Below are positions 19,663 to 29,219 of a stretch of 64,000 nt of DNA, piece by piece. Location of the stretch: assembly GCA_030949385.1 (NCBI GenBank), contig JAUZSP010000001.1, positions 62,001-126,000 of the forward strand, in the 5' to 3' direction. The stretch is from Gammaproteobacteria bacterium. GTDB taxonomy: Bacteria > Pseudomonadota > Gammaproteobacteria > JAUZRS01. Position numbers and translations under genes: made by a program. The notes under the pieces were generated by a model, which ran no database searches, was not told the origin of the DNA, and was given only the letters and a program-made list of their open reading frames with translations. How positions within the stretch are numbered: position 1 is the first letter of the stretch; each line of letters starts with the position of its first letter.

Positions 19663-20658
19663 TCACTTGCCACCAAAACGACTGCGAGAGCTGGAGCTTC
19701 CGCGTGTGCTGGCACCGAAAAAAGAGGACGTGCGTTTTGTGCTGCTGGTCTTACCGCTGAGTGAGACCGGTCCGCGATTGGTTTTACGAATGCTGCTGTT
19801 GCGTTTTTGCATGCTGCTGTAGGTGCTGATCCGTTGTTGACTGCTGACATTGCCGTAACGTTTTGGTTTCGGCGTTTTAATTCCCTTATTGGCCAGCTGT
19901 TGTTGACCACGATCCCAGCGTTGACGATCCCCTGCGGTACCGTAAGCGCCTCGTCCCCAGTCATTATAGTAGCTGTTATGACGGCTGCGGTTCCAGTTAT
20001 CATAACCGATTCTTTGTCGTGAGCCGAACATGCCCACCACATCGCTGAGCAGGCGGTATTGGCCGTACCACTGCCAAAAGCCACCGCCGCTGCTGTTGTT
20101 GACCCAGCTGCCGTAGTTGGGGTTGCCCACCAGTTGGCTGCCTGCGACGTTGCTGCTGGTGGCCTGTTTGGGGACATTGACCCGAGGCAGAGTGCCACCA
20201 GAGAGATCGGCCAGCGTATTGACCACATCTTGCAGGGAATCGTTGTAGACCAGTGGATCGGTGGCAGCGGTGAGAGCGTCCAGTTCTTGAGCGACGGGCA
20301 GATATTGGTTTTTGTTGTCGGGACTCTGGTTGAGTGCGGAAAGGCGCTGTTTCAAGCTTTGGAAATTAGCGCCACGGCTGGTTGCGTCTTTTTCCAGTTG
20401 AGAGACGATTTCATCCAGCTCGGGTTTTTGTTGGCGCAGTTTTTTAGCGTAGTGTTTGATTAGTAGGGCGTTGCTGAGGCTGCCTCGATCAAGCTTGTTT
20501 TCTAAGGCGTTGAGTTGAGATTTGACAAAACTGTGGCGTTTTTGAATGTCTTCGGCGTACTTATTGGAGCAACCGCTGAGCAGCAGCAAGAGAAAAATCA
20601 GCAAAAAAAGATGCATGGCAGAGCCGCCGTGTTTGGGCATGGTCTGTTTTTTAATCAT
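19663..20658 (-). CDS. Lipoprotein with Ser/Arg/Gly-rich tail (YgiB/YjfM-like context)
   Basis: This 331-residue predicted lipoprotein has a signal peptide ending in the lipobox LLSGC near residue 30. The true start may be the internal MHLFLLIF. A helical region (35-135) is followed by a glycine/tyrosine/tryptophan-rich middle and a Ser/Arg/Gly-rich C-terminus (TRGSSSSRSRFGGK). That tail style recalls the DUF1190 lipoproteins YgiB and YjfM, which neighbour ligase genes in enterics. Homology is not shown. Its start overlaps the K+ channel stop by four bases. Confidence 0.55.
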   Translation of the reverse strand: MIKKQTMPKHGGSAMHLFLLIFLLLLLSGCSNKYAEDIQKRHSFVKSQLNALENKLDRGSLSNALLIKHYAKKLRQQKPELDEIVSQLEKDATSRGANFQSLKQRLSALNQSPDNKNQYLPVAQELDALTAATDPLVYNDSLQDVVNTLADLSGGTLPRVNVPKQATSSNVAGSQLVGNPNYGSWVNNSSGGGFWQWYGQYRLLSDVVGMFGSRQRIGYDNWNRSRHNSYYNDWGRGAYGTAGDRQRWDRGQQQLANKGIKTPKPKRYGNVSSQQRISTYSSMQKRNSSIRKTNRGPVSLSGKTSSTKRTSSFFGASTRGSSSSRSRFGGK

Positions 20659-21743
20659 GGAGTGACCTTTAAAAGGTGGGTGAGCTGTGTCAGGTCGGTG
20701 CTGTGATTTTCACGCATCATCAATAACAAAGCCGAACATTCGATGGGGCTGTGAGCTGAGGGATTGCAGTGCATTGTGCCATTGAGATCAACGTACGCAA
20801 CCGCCGTACCGATGTCGTGTTGCATCAAGCGGCAGACGATCTCAGACCAGCTGAGGTGGTTGAGTTGAATGTCAAAGCGGTGGTACTGATCGCTGCTGGA
20901 GTTGAACATGTTTTCGATGATCTGCTCTGAACCGGGAGCAGCAAAACTGCGCACGATCATGCCAGGATAGGCGCGCATGGGACGAATAACAATATCGGCT
21001 CCCGCCTTTTGCAGCCGCGTCCGGTTTTGATCATCGACACATTCGGCCAGTACCGTGGCTTGGGTGCCGGTTTCGCGCAGCCGATGTAATATGTCAAAGG
21101 TGCGGCTGTCGGAGAGGCTGTCGTTTTCGGCTTTGGCCAGTACCACAATCAGTTTGGCGTGCTGAGCATTGACCGCCTGTAAACTGGCGGGATGGGTGGC
21201 GCTGCCGTGGTAGTGGGTCAGCTGTTCGATCTGCTTGATGCTGTTCGGCAGCCCCTGTCCAAATTCGCGGCTGAGAAGTTGGATCGGCAGCTGGGCAAAA
21301 ACGCTGCTTTGAAACTGCTCGATCAGGCGTTTGAAGTACTGTGCGCCGTGTGCAGCGGGAGTGTTGATAATCAAAATGTGGTTGTGCATATTCCAGATCC
21401 ATTCGCCCCGCAGTTGACGGCGGCGTTTTTCGGCTCGGTAGTCAAAATAGTCACCGGCGGTTTTGGCCAGCACAAAAATCCCGCCCATGTAGATTAACAG
21501 CGCGGTGGCACTGCGACCCCAAAAGGTCTGGGCATAGAGGTCGCCGTAACCGACGGTGGTGATGCTGGTGAGGCTGAGCCAGAGGGCATCGCCGAGGGAG
21601 AGTTGTTCAAATTGAATCATCGCTGCGCTGTGCAGCAAAATAATGAGGCTTAGGTAGCCAGCGGTACGAAACAGGGCGCTGGCCATCTGATGTTGGTCAG
21701 GCTCCGGTTTACGGTGCAACAGGTGAAACAGCCAAGTGAACAT
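20655..21743 (-). CDS. Two-helix potassium channel with TrkA-N (RCK) domain
   Basis: This is a 362-residue ion channel. A membrane helix at residues 25-45, a pore loop with the K+ selectivity filter TTVGYGD near residue 62, and a second helix near 75-95 are followed by a cytoplasmic RCK/TrkA-N domain (NHILIINTP, HAKLIVVLAKAENDSLSD, VLAECVDDQNR). The domain binds nucleotides or ions to gate the pore in relatives. It is the first gene of the minus-strand operon that continues with the lipoprotein through a four-base overlap. Confidence 0.85.
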   Translation of the reverse strand: MFTWLFHLLHRKPEPDQHQMASALFRTAGYLSLIILLHSAAMIQFEQLSLGDALWLSLTSITTVGYGDLYAQTFWGRSATALLIYMGGIFVLAKTAGDYFDYRAEKRRRQLRGEWIWNMHNHILIINTPAAHGAQYFKRLIEQFQSSVFAQLPIQLLSREFGQGLPNSIKQIEQLTHYHGSATHPASLQAVNAQHAKLIVVLAKAENDSLSDSRTFDILHRLRETGTQATVLAECVDDQNRTRLQKAGADIVIRPMRAYPGMIVRSFAAPGSEQIIENMFNSSSDQYHRFDIQLNHLSWSEIVCRLMQHDIGTAVAYVDLNGTMHCNPSAHSPIECSALLLMMRENHSTDLTQLTHLLKVTP

Positions 21744-21876
21744 GTCTGTTAAATATTCCAGCGGTGTAGTGTTGGCATAGTACCTTTCTAGGCTGAGGAT
21801 GTCCTGTTTTTGGCGGTTGAGATTGGGTGAGTTATTGATGATGTTCGGCCTATAACAAATTTATCTAAAAAAGCCA

Positions 21877-21905
21877 TTGACGCAACGGGTCGCTTTGCAT
21901 AGAAT
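21877..21905 (+). promoter_or_regulatory. Sigma-70 promoter of the tRNA cluster
   Basis: TTGACG (21877-21882) and TAGAAT (21900-21905) are spaced by 17 bases. A GC-rich discriminator follows, typical of stringently controlled stable-RNA promoters. It lies 49 bases before tRNA-Pro. Confidence 0.75.
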
Positions 21906-21953
21906 CGCAGCCCCTGAACGGGGTGCAGTAGAAAGCACTTCGGGACAGGTCGT

Positions 21954-22030
21954 CGGGGCATAGCGCAGCCTGGTAGCGCATCTGCTTTGGGAGCAGAGGG
22001 TCGGGGGTTCGATTCCCTCTGCCCCGACCA
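21954..22030 (+). tRNA. tRNA-Pro (TGG)
   Basis: A full cloverleaf of 77 bases with encoded CCA. The acceptor CGGGGCA pairs with TGCCCCG, the anticodon TGG sits in loop TTTGGGA, and the T arm carries GTTCGAT. Confidence 0.97.
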
Positions 22031-22066
22031 TTTTTTTATAGTATGCACGAATTTTGTTTCGTTTCT

Positions 22067-22143
22067 GCGCCCGTAGCTCATCTGGATAGAGCATCGGCCT
22101 TCTAAGCCGAGGGTAGCAGGTTCGAACCCTGCCGGGCGTACCA
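22067..22143 (+). tRNA. tRNA-Arg (TCT)
   Basis: A 77-base cloverleaf with encoded CCA. The anticodon is TCT in loop CTTCTAA. The acceptor GCGCCCG pairs with CGGGCGT, with a G-T pair at position 1-72. Confidence 0.97.
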
Positions 22144-22159
22144 TGTTTGACCGTTTTAT

Positions 22160-22236
22160 GGTGAGCGTAGCTCAGTTGGTAGAGCCCCGGATTGTGATTC
22201 CGGTGGTCGTGGGTTCGAGCCCCATCGTTCACCCCA
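22160..22236 (+). tRNA. tRNA-His (GTG)
   Basis: A cloverleaf with anticodon GTG and encoded CCA. An extra 5' G (22160) faces discriminator C73, the identity element of tRNA-His. Confidence 0.97.
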
Positions 22237-22245
22237 AAATTTTGC

Positions 22246-22271
22246 GGGCTGTTAGCTCAGCTGGCAGAGCA
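22246..22271 (+). pseudogene. 5' half of a tRNA (Lys-like), truncated after the D arm
   Basis: GGGCTGT as acceptor strand is followed by a normal D arm (TAGCTCAGCTGGCAGAGCA). It resembles the 5' half of tRNA-Lys. No anticodon or T arm follows, and a terminator hairpin starts at once. It lies in the tRNA cluster between His and Leu. Confidence 0.6.
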
Positions 22272-22297
22272 AAAGCCCGGCAGTGCCGGGCTTTTTT
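22271..22297 (+). terminator. Rho-independent terminator after the half tRNA
   Basis: AAAGCCCGGC and GCCGGGCTTT pair with a short loop and run into a T6 tract. It would end the Pro-Arg-His transcript before tRNA-Leu. Confidence 0.8.
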
Positions 22298-22333
22298 ATG
22301 TTGAAGATTTGTTTGAGCGGTACATTTCACTTT

Positions 22334-22418
<85 letters not shown>

Positions 22419-22466
22419 TATTTTATTCACCCACTTTTTCTCCCCATATTTTTTTAGAGGTGCCAA

Positions 22467-23798
22467 ATGCAGATTTCCGTGGAAGCTAAGGAAGGATTAG
22501 AACGCCAACTGACGGTTCAAGTCCCCGCTGAGCGCATTGATGAGACGGTGGCAAGCCGTCTTAAATCGTTGATGAAAACAGCGCGTCTGGATGGCTTCCG
22601 TCCTGGCAAGGTGCCTTTGAAGGTGGTGCAAAAACGCTTTGGTGAGCAAGTTCGTCAAGAAGTGATGGGCGATATGATTCAGACCACCTTTCAAGAGGCG
22701 TTGGATCAAGAGAAAATTCGTCCGGCGGGCATGCCACAGATTAATCCCAGCAAAATGGAGCTAAGCGAAGGTGCCGGTCTGGCGTATACGGCCACCTTTG
22801 AAGTCTACCCTGAGTTTAAAATCAGTGGAACAGAATCTATTTCTGTTGAGAAGCCTCAAGTTGAAGTGGGCGATGCTGATTTGGAAAAAATGATCGACAA
22901 CCTGCGTAAGCAGCGTTTGCAGTGGGATGCAGCGGATCGTGCAGCGGAAGACGGTGATCGTTTGACCATTGATTTTGTTGGTTTTGTTGATGGTGAGAAA
23001 TTTGAGGGTGGCAGTGCGGAGAATACACCTTTGATTCTTGGTTCCAACTCGATGATTGAGGGTTTTGAGTCACAGTTGGTCGGTGCATCCGCCGGTGATG
23101 AAAAAAGCATTGAGGTGACTTTCCCTGAAAACTATCAGGCAGAAAATCTGGCGGGTAAAGTGGCTACTTTTGAGATCAAAGTTCATAAGATTGAAGTGTC
23201 GCAGTTGCCTGAGATGAGCGAAGCGTTTGTTAAAGAGATGGGCATTGAAAGCGGTGATGTTGATGAGTTGCGCAACGGTGCAAAAGACAACATGCAGCGT
23301 GAGATGCAACAAGCGGTGAAGAAAAAAATCAAACAACAGGTGATGGACGGCCTGTTGGCGCAAAACCCCATTGATGTGCCTAAAGCGTTGGTGGAAGAAG
23401 AGATTGAAGCGCTGCGCAAGCAGATGGTTCAGCAGATGAGTGAATACGCGCCGGGTGCCGATGGCAGCAGTTTTTCCGATGATATTTTTCGTGATGAAGG
23501 CACTCGTCGTGTCAAACTAGGCCTGATTATTGCCGATGTGGTCAGTCAGGCGAAATTGAAGCCCAGCGAAGAGAAGATGCGTGAGATGATTGAATCCATC
23601 GCCGCACCTTACGAAGATCCGCAGCAAGTGGTGAATTATTACTACAGTAATAAAGAAATGTTAAACAACGTTGAAGCGGTGGTACTGGAAGAAGCGGTGG
23701 TGGATTGGGTCATGGATCAGGCGCAAGTTTCTGAAAAAGCGATGAGCTTTGATGAGATTATGAACCCCGCTAAACCGAGTGCTGCTGCTGGAGAGTAG
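22467..23798 (+). CDS. tig: Trigger factor, ribosome-associated chaperone
   Basis: This 443-residue trigger factor binds nascent chains at the ribosome exit. The N-terminal ribosome-binding domain carries the signature [17 protein letters not shown] (residues 44-60). The FKBP-type prolyl isomerase domain is near 160-245 ([22 protein letters not shown]), and a long helical C-terminal substrate-binding region follows. The ATG at 22467 begins [15 protein letters not shown]. clpP follows two bases after the stop, the usual tig-clpP-clpX-lon order. Confidence 0.97.
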   Translation: MQISVEAKEGLERQLTVQVPAERIDETVASRLKSLMKTARLDGFRPGKVPLKVVQKRFGEQVRQEVMGDMIQTTFQEALDQEKIRPAGMPQINPSKMELSEGAGLAYTATFEVYPEFKISGTESISVEKPQVEVGDADLEKMIDNLRKQRLQWDAADRAAEDGDRLTIDFVGFVDGEKFEGGSAENTPLILGSNSMIEGFESQLVGASAGDEKSIEVTFPENYQAENLAGKVATFEIKVHKIEVSQLPEMSEAFVKEMGIESGDVDELRNGAKDNMQREMQQAVKKKIKQQVMDGLLAQNPIDVPKALVEEEIEALRKQMVQQMSEYAPGADGSSFSDDIFRDEGTRRVKLGLIIADVVSQAKLKPSEEKMREMIESIAAPYEDPQQVVNYYYSNKEMLNNVEAVVLEEAVVDWVMDQAQVSEKAMSFDEIMNPAKPSAAAGE

Positions 23799-23800
23799 AT

Positions 23801-24427
23801 ATGAAAAATGGACTGTTTGATTCTGCTGCAATGACACCACAGGCGCTGGGTTTGGTGCCGATGGTGGTTGAACAGACTCCCCGTGGAGAACGTTCTTACG
23901 ACATCTATTCGCGCCTGCTAAAAGAGCGGGTGATCTTTCTGGTCGGTCCGGTGGAAGATCAGATGGCCAACTTGGTGGTGGCGCAGTTGCTCTTTTTGGA
24001 GTCGGAAAATCCCGATAAAGACATCTCGCTTTACATTAATTCTCCAGGTGGTTCGGTGACTGCCGGTATGTCGATCTACGACACGATGCAATTTGTTAAA
24101 CCCAATGTTAGCACCCTCTGTATTGGTCAAGCGGCCAGTATGGGTGCGGTTTTATTGACTGCGGGCGAAGCAGGTAAACGGCATATTTTGCCCAACTCAC
24201 GGGTGATGATTCATCAGCCTTTGGGTGGTTTTCAGGGGCAGGCGTCGGATTTTGAAATCCATGCCAAAGAAATTTTGAGTGTTCGTGAGCGTTTGAATAA
24301 AATTTTGGCGGATCATTCAGGCCAATCTCTTGAGAGCATTGCGGCGGATACGGAACGCGATAATTTTATGAGCGCCGATGAAGCCGTTGCGTACGGTTTG
24401 GTCGATCAAGTGGTGAATAAACGCTAG
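23801..24427 (+). CDS. clpP: ATP-dependent Clp protease proteolytic subunit ClpP
   Basis: This 208-residue serine protease forms the tetradecameric chamber that ClpX or ClpA feeds. The catalytic serine is in [11 protein letters not shown] (about residue 111), the histidine in MIHQPLGG (about 136), and the aspartate lies further on in ERDNFM. A short N-terminal propeptide is present. The gene starts two bases after tig. The 187-base gap before clpX holds no gene I can see, so clpX may also have its own promoter. Confidence 0.98.
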   Translation: MKNGLFDSAAMTPQALGLVPMVVEQTPRGERSYDIYSRLLKERVIFLVGPVEDQMANLVVAQLLFLESENPDKDISLYINSPGGSVTAGMSIYDTMQFVKPNVSTLCIGQAASMGAVLLTAGEAGKRHILPNSRVMIHQPLGGFQGQASDFEIHAKEILSVRERLNKILADHSGQSLESIAADTERDNFMSADEAVAYGLVDQVVNKR

Positions 24428-24614
24428 TTAGACTGCACTTAATGTGAGTCTGTGGTTGCAATCTGCACGAGATGTGCAAGGCGTAAAGCGTAGAATATCT
24501 GACCCTACGGGATGTGAGGCCGTCGTCCACTGAATTCAATGTTGTTATCTGCTTGAAAAAAAGTGGGGTAACACCTATGGTAAGGCAAATTAGATTGGTA
24601 CTTAGGATCGTGCA

Positions 24615-25910
24615 ATGAGTAAAGATCAAGAGAAAGGTTCTGATAGCGGCAAGCTGCTGTATTGTTCGTTTTGCGGTAAAAGCCAGCACGAAGTCCGCAA
24701 ATTGATTGCAGGGCCGTCGGTGTTCATCTGTGATGAGTGTGTTGAGCTGTGTAACGACATCATTCGTGAAGAGATGGAAGAAAAATCCATCACATCTACG
24801 TCTCGCTTGCCTAAACCGCATGAGATTAATCACTCTCTTGATGAATATGTGATTGATCAACGACGGGCGAAAAAAGTCTTGGCAGTGGCGGTTTACAATC
24901 ACTACAAACGTCTTGAGTATTCTAAAGGCAATGATTCAGTTGAGTTGGCCAAGAGCAATATTTTGCTGATCGGGCCGACGGGTTCCGGTAAAACGTTATT
25001 GGCCGAAACCTTGGCGCGTCTGCTGGATGTGCCGTTTGCAATTGCCGATGCCACCACCTTAACCGAAGCCGGTTATGTGGGTGAGGATGTTGAAAACATC
25101 ATTCAGAAGTTGTTGCAAAAGTGCGATTATGACGTTGAAAAGGCTCAGACGGGCATTGTCTACATTGATGAAATTGATAAAATTTCGCGTAAATCAGACA
25201 ATCCTTCCATTACCCGCGACGTTTCGGGTGAAGGGGTGCAGCAGGCGCTGTTGAAACTGATCGAAGGCACCGTTGCTTCGGTGCCGCCGCAAGGCGGGCG
25301 TAAACATCCGCAGCAGGAGTTTTTGCAGGTGGATACCAGCAACATCCTCTTCATTGTTGGTGGTGCTTTTTCTGGTCTGGACAAGATGGTCAAAGAGCGT
25401 TCTGAGAAGGGCGGTATTGGCTTCTCTGCCGAGGTCAACAGCAAAGACGATCAGCGCAGCATTGGCGAGTTGTTGGTGGATGTGGAACCAGAAGATCTGA
25501 TTCGTTACGGTTTGATTCCTGAGTTTATCGGTCGTCTGCCGGTGATGGCAACTCTGGAAGAACTGGATGAAAAAGCGCTGGTACGCATTTTAACCGAGCC
25601 GAAAAACGCCATCAGCAAGCAGTACGCAAAACTGTTTGAGATGGAGGGCTGTGAAATTGAGCTGCGTGATGATGCCCTTGCTGCGGTAGCGCATAAAGCG
25701 ATGGAACGCAAAACCGGCGCACGTGGTTTGCGAACCATTCTGGAGCACGTTCTGTTGGACACCATGTACGATCTGCCTTCGATGGAGAACGTTAAAAAGG
25801 TGGTGGTTGATGCGGCAGTGGTGAACGGTGAGTCTGAGCCTTATCTGTTGTTGGAAGACAATGATGAGTTGATTGCAGCAAACTATAAAAAAGCGGCTTC
25901 TGATGAGTAG
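24615..25910 (+). CDS. clpX: Clp protease ATPase subunit ClpX
   Basis: This 431-residue unfoldase delivers substrates, including tmRNA-tagged proteins, to ClpP. The N-terminal zinc finger (CSFCGKS and [10 protein letters not shown]), Walker A GPTGSGKT near residue 118, Walker B VYIDEIDK, the pore loop [10 protein letters not shown] and the IGF-type ClpP-binding loop region are all present. The stop is at 25910. The tagging RNA (ssrA) and smpB are also in this window. Confidence 0.98.
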   Translation: MSKDQEKGSDSGKLLYCSFCGKSQHEVRKLIAGPSVFICDECVELCNDIIREEMEEKSITSTSRLPKPHEINHSLDEYVIDQRRAKKVLAVAVYNHYKRLEYSKGNDSVELAKSNILLIGPTGSGKTLLAETLARLLDVPFAIADATTLTEAGYVGEDVENIIQKLLQKCDYDVEKAQTGIVYIDEIDKISRKSDNPSITRDVSGEGVQQALLKLIEGTVASVPPQGGRKHPQQEFLQVDTSNILFIVGGAFSGLDKMVKERSEKGGIGFSAEVNSKDDQRSIGELLVDVEPEDLIRYGLIPEFIGRLPVMATLEELDEKALVRILTEPKNAISKQYAKLFEMEGCEIELRDDALAAVAHKAMERKTGARGLRTILEHVLLDTMYDLPSMENVKKVVVDAAVVNGESEPYLLLEDNDELIAANYKKAASDE

Positions 25911-26023
25911 TTTTTTCTAAGTTGCCCCGTTTTTTTGTTAACAGAGGCGCGCAGTGAGATTGAGAGTTTTATTAGACCTTAATCACACGGCGCGTTTTTT
26001 ATTGGCCAATAAATAATTTTATG

Positions 26024-26050
26024 CTTGAAATGGCGGCTTTTGCCCCTATT
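26024..26050 (+). promoter_or_regulatory. Candidate sigma-32 (heat-shock) promoter of lon
   Basis: CTTGAAA (26024-26030) and CCCCTATT (26043-26050) match the heat-shock promoter consensus CTTGAAA and CCCCAT with a 12-base spacer. It lies 36 bases before the lon ATG, which fits the known heat-shock control of lon. Confidence 0.7.
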
Positions 26051-26085
26051 GTCTTTGCAAGCCTAATTTTAACGAGGATGCTCTA

Positions 26086-28524
26086 ATGGACAACGATAAC
26101 AGTTCGATGGTGACAGGCGGTCAGGTAACGATGCTTCCCGTACTTCCGTTGCGAGATGTGGTGGTTTATCCGCACATGGTGATTCCGCTGTTTGTGGGGC
26201 GTGAAAAATCGATTAATGCCTTGGATGCGGCGATGTCAGGCAATAAACAGGTGTTGTTGGTGGCGCAAAAAAGCGCTGAGGTAGACGACCCGAATGAATC
26301 TGAGATTCACCCCATTGGTACCTTATCGACCATTTTACAGCTACTGAAACTGCCTGATGGCACCATTAAGGTCTTGGTTGAAGGCACCCAACGGGCTGAA
26401 ATTACCGAGTTGGTGGCCGAAGAGGGCGATTATTTCAGTGCCAATATTAGTCTGATTGAAGAAGAAGTGCTTGACGACGACCGTGAAGTGGAAGTCTTGA
26501 TTCGCTCGATCATGGGTCTGTTTGATCAATATGTGAAATTGAATAAAAAAGTCCCGCCAGAGGTATTGACCTCCTTGGCGGGGATTGATGAACCTTCGCG
26601 TCTGGCGGACACCATCGCAGCGCACATGTCATTGAAGTTAGAAGAAAAACAGAAAGTATTGGAGGTGGTGAAGGCGAAGGATCGTCTGGAGCACTTGATG
26701 CGCTTGATCGAAGGCGAATTGGATCTGTTGCAGATCGAAAAGCGCATCCGTGGTCGGGTCAAACAGCAGATGGAAAAAAGCCAGCGTGAATACTATCTGA
26801 ATGAGCAGATGAAGGCCATTCAGAAAGAGATGGGCGAATTGGAAGATGCGCCTAATGAGATCGAAGATCTGGTGGCGAAGGTTAAAAAAGCCGGAATGCC
26901 CAAAGAGGCGCGGGAAAAAGCCGAGTCCGAAATTCAGAAGTTAAAAATGATGTCGGCTCAATCCGCTGAGGCAGCGGTAGTGCGCAATTACATTGACACC
27001 TTGTTGAGTGTGCCGTGGCGCAGACGCAGCAAAGTCAACAGCAGCATCTCTGCTGCCGAAGACGTTTTAGCTGAAGATCACTACGGTCTGGATAAGGTCA
27101 AAGAACGCATTCTGGAGTACCTCGCAGTACAGCAACGGGTGAAAAAACTCAAAGGGCCAATTCTTTGTCTGGTGGGGCCTCCTGGAGTGGGTAAGACCTC
27201 TCTGGGGCGTTCCATCGCTCGTGCTACAGGGCGTAAGTTTGTTCGTATGGCCTTGGGTGGCGTGCGTGATGAGGCGGAAATTCGTGGTCATCGTCGCACC
27301 TACATCGGCTCCATGCCCGGTAAGATCATCCAGAACATGATCAAGGTAGAGAAGAAAAATCCGCTGTTTTTGCTGGATGAGATCGACAAGATGTCGATGG
27401 ATTTTCGTGGTGATCCCTCTTCAGCTCTATTGGAAGTGCTTGATCCCGAGCAGAACCACACCTTTAATGATCATTATCTCGAAGTGGACTTTGATCTTTC
27501 CGATGTAATGTTTGTTGCCACCTCCAACAGTTTGGCCATTCCAGGGCCGTTGTTGGATCGGATGGAAGTGATTCGAATTCCTGGTTACACGGAAGACGAA
27601 AAGATCAACATCGCCATGCGTTATCTGGTGCCGAAACAGATAAGCAGCAACGGCTTGAAAAAAGGCGAGCTGAACATCACAGAAGAGGCGATTCAGCAGA
27701 TTGTGCGCACCTACACCCGTGAGGCGGGAGTGCGTAATTTGGAGCGTGAAATCTCCAAAATCTGTCGTAAAGTAGTGAAAGAAATTTTGCTGGAGACAAT
27801 TGACGGCGAGATGGTGGTGAAGGCCGATAATCTGGATAAATATCTGGGGGTTTATCGTTTCCGTTACGGTCGTGCTGAAGAGAGTGATCAAGTCGGTCAG
27901 GTGACCGGCTTGGCGTGGACGGAAGTCGGCGGTGAACTGCTGACCATCGAGTCGGCAGTAATGCCAGGTAAGGGTCGTTTAAGCAACACCGGCCAGTTGG
28001 GCGATGTGATGAAAGAGTCCATTCAGGCGGCCATGACCGTGGTTCGCAGTCGCGCCAAGCTTTTGGGGCTGGCAGCGGACTTCCATGAGAAGCAGGACAT
28101 TCATATTCACGTCCCAGAGGGGGCAACTCCCAAAGACGGTCCCAGTGCCGGTATTGGCATGTGTACGGCGCTGGTATCCTCATTGACGGGCATTCCGGTG
28201 CTGGCCAATGTGGCCATGACCGGTGAAATCACTCTGCGTGGCGAGGTGCTGCCCATTGGTGGTCTGAAAGAGAAGCTGCTGGCGGCACACCGTGGTGGCA
28301 TTGAGGTGATCCTGATTCCAGAGGAAAACCGCAAAGATCTGGCCGAAATCCCAGCTAATATTGTCGCCAAGCTCGACATTCGTCCTGTGCGTTGGATTGA
28401 TGAGGTGTTGGATATGGCATTGCAACACATGCCTACGCCTCTGCCCGAAGAAAAATCGGATAAGAGTGGTGATGATGCAAAGGGAAAAGAGGCTAAAAAA
28501 GCCGAACCGCTGCGCCATCATTAA
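26086..28524 (+). CDS. lon: ATP-dependent protease Lon
   Basis: This 812-residue Lon has the N-terminal substrate-recognition domain ([20 protein letters not shown]), a coiled middle region, AAA+ Walker [13 protein letters not shown] near residue 362 and Walker [11 protein letters not shown]. The C-terminal Ser-Lys protease domain has the serine in PKDGPSAG near 687 and the lysine in [10 protein letters not shown] near 730. The C-terminus ends in a charged Lys/Glu/Asp tail. It is preceded by a sigma-32-like promoter. Confidence 0.98.
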   Translation: MDNDNSSMVTGGQVTMLPVLPLRDVVVYPHMVIPLFVGREKSINALDAAMSGNKQVLLVAQKSAEVDDPNESEIHPIGTLSTILQLLKLPDGTIKVLVEGTQRAEITELVAEEGDYFSANISLIEEEVLDDDREVEVLIRSIMGLFDQYVKLNKKVPPEVLTSLAGIDEPSRLADTIAAHMSLKLEEKQKVLEVVKAKDRLEHLMRLIEGELDLLQIEKRIRGRVKQQMEKSQREYYLNEQMKAIQKEMGELEDAPNEIEDLVAKVKKAGMPKEAREKAESEIQKLKMMSAQSAEAAVVRNYIDTLLSVPWRRRSKVNSSISAAEDVLAEDHYGLDKVKERILEYLAVQQRVKKLKGPILCLVGPPGVGKTSLGRSIARATGRKFVRMALGGVRDEAEIRGHRRTYIGSMPGKIIQNMIKVEKKNPLFLLDEIDKMSMDFRGDPSSALLEVLDPEQNHTFNDHYLEVDFDLSDVMFVATSNSLAIPGPLLDRMEVIRIPGYTEDEKINIAMRYLVPKQISSNGLKKGELNITEEAIQQIVRTYTREAGVRNLEREISKICRKVVKEILLETIDGEMVVKADNLDKYLGVYRFRYGRAEESDQVGQVTGLAWTEVGGELLTIESAVMPGKGRLSNTGQLGDVMKESIQAAMTVVRSRAKLLGLAADFHEKQDIHIHVPEGATPKDGPSAGIGMCTALVSSLTGIPVLANVAMTGEITLRGEVLPIGGLKEKLLAAHRGGIEVILIPEENRKDLAEIPANIVAKLDIRPVRWIDEVLDMALQHMPTPLPEEKSDKSGDDAKGKEAKKAEPLRHH

Positions 28525-28552
28525 AATAGGCTAAAATTACGCTGGCTTCTGC

Positions 28553-28582
28553 TTGACAGCCCTTTGCTCGGCTTGGTATAAA
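28553..28582 (+). promoter_or_regulatory. Sigma-70 promoter of hupB
   Basis: TTGACA (28553-28558) and TATAAA (28577-28582) are spaced by 18 bases. They stand 95 bases before the hupB ATG, leaving a long leader. Confidence 0.7.
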
Positions 28583-28677
28583 TCCTCGCCGCGTTAGAGG
28601 AGAGGCTGAGCGGAAGCGAAGTGATTCGAGCAAGTAAAAAATTTTAAGAACCAAGAACCCACCTGAGGGAATGCGAG

Positions 28678-28950
28678 ATGAATAAAACAGAATTTATTGA
28701 AGCCGTCGCTGAGAATGCAGATGTGCCTAAAACAACCGCAGCCAAAGTCTTTGACTCTATGGTTGATGTTGTTTCCAGCAGTTTGAAAGACGGTGAACAG
28801 ATTACCTTAATTGGTTTTGGTACCTTTTTAGTGCGTCATCGTGAAGCGCGTAAAGGCCGTAACCCACGTACCGGTGCTGAGATTGAAATCAAAGCGTCCA
28901 ATGTACCGAGTTTCAAAGCTGGCAAAGCGTTAAAAGATGCAGTAAACTAG
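28678..28950 (+). CDS. hupB: DNA-binding protein HU-beta
   Basis: This 90-residue HU-family protein organises the nucleoid by bending DNA without sequence specificity. The family signature in the DNA-binding arms is GFGTFLVRHREARKGRNPRTG (residues 46-66), with intercalating proline in RNPRTG. It begins MNKTEFIEAVAE. It lies in the canonical lon-hupB-ppiD order, with two tRNA genes between hupB and ppiD. Confidence 0.97.
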   Translation: MNKTEFIEAVAENADVPKTTAAKVFDSMVDVVSSSLKDGEQITLIGFGTFLVRHREARKGRNPRTGAEIEIKASNVPSFKAGKALKDAVN

Positions 28951-28965
28951 CGCGCTTCTGATCTA

Positions 28966-29041
28966 GGGTGTTTAGCTCAGTTGGGAGAGCGTCGCCCTTA
29001 CAAGGCGAATGTCGGGGGTTCAAGTCCCTCAACACCCACCA
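28966..29041 (+). tRNA. tRNA-Val (TAC)
   Basis: A 76-base cloverleaf with encoded CCA. The acceptor GGGTGTT pairs with AACACCC, and the anticodon TAC is in loop CTTACAA. Confidence 0.97.
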
Positions 29042-29046
29042 TTTTT

Positions 29047-29123
29047 GGAGCGGTAGTTCAGTTGGTTAGAATACCGGCCTGTCACGCCGGGGGTCGCGGG
29101 TTCGAGTCCCGTCCGCTCCGCCA
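29047..29123 (+). tRNA. tRNA-Asp (GTC)
   Basis: A 77-base cloverleaf with encoded CCA. The anticodon GTC is in loop CTGTCAC, and GGAGCGG pairs with CCGCTCC. Confidence 0.97.
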
Positions 29124-29137
29124 GCATCATGAAGAAG

Positions 29138-29163
29138 GGCACCTATTAGGTGCCTTTTTTTTT
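29138..29163 (+). terminator. Rho-independent terminator after tRNA-Asp
   Basis: GGCACCT and AGGTGCC pair perfectly around a three-base loop and are followed by nine or more T. Confidence 0.85.
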
Positions 29164-29219
29164 AACTGTTGATTCAGTATAAATTTTCTTCCTACTCTTA
29201 AACGGATTGGTCTACAGCA

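Noticed and set aside
18750-20228. A 492-codon frame for the DUF350 protein
   Set aside because: The first 196 codons are a low-complexity shadow of the overlapping lipoprotein gene; the start at 19640 has a good ribosome site and family-like beginning.
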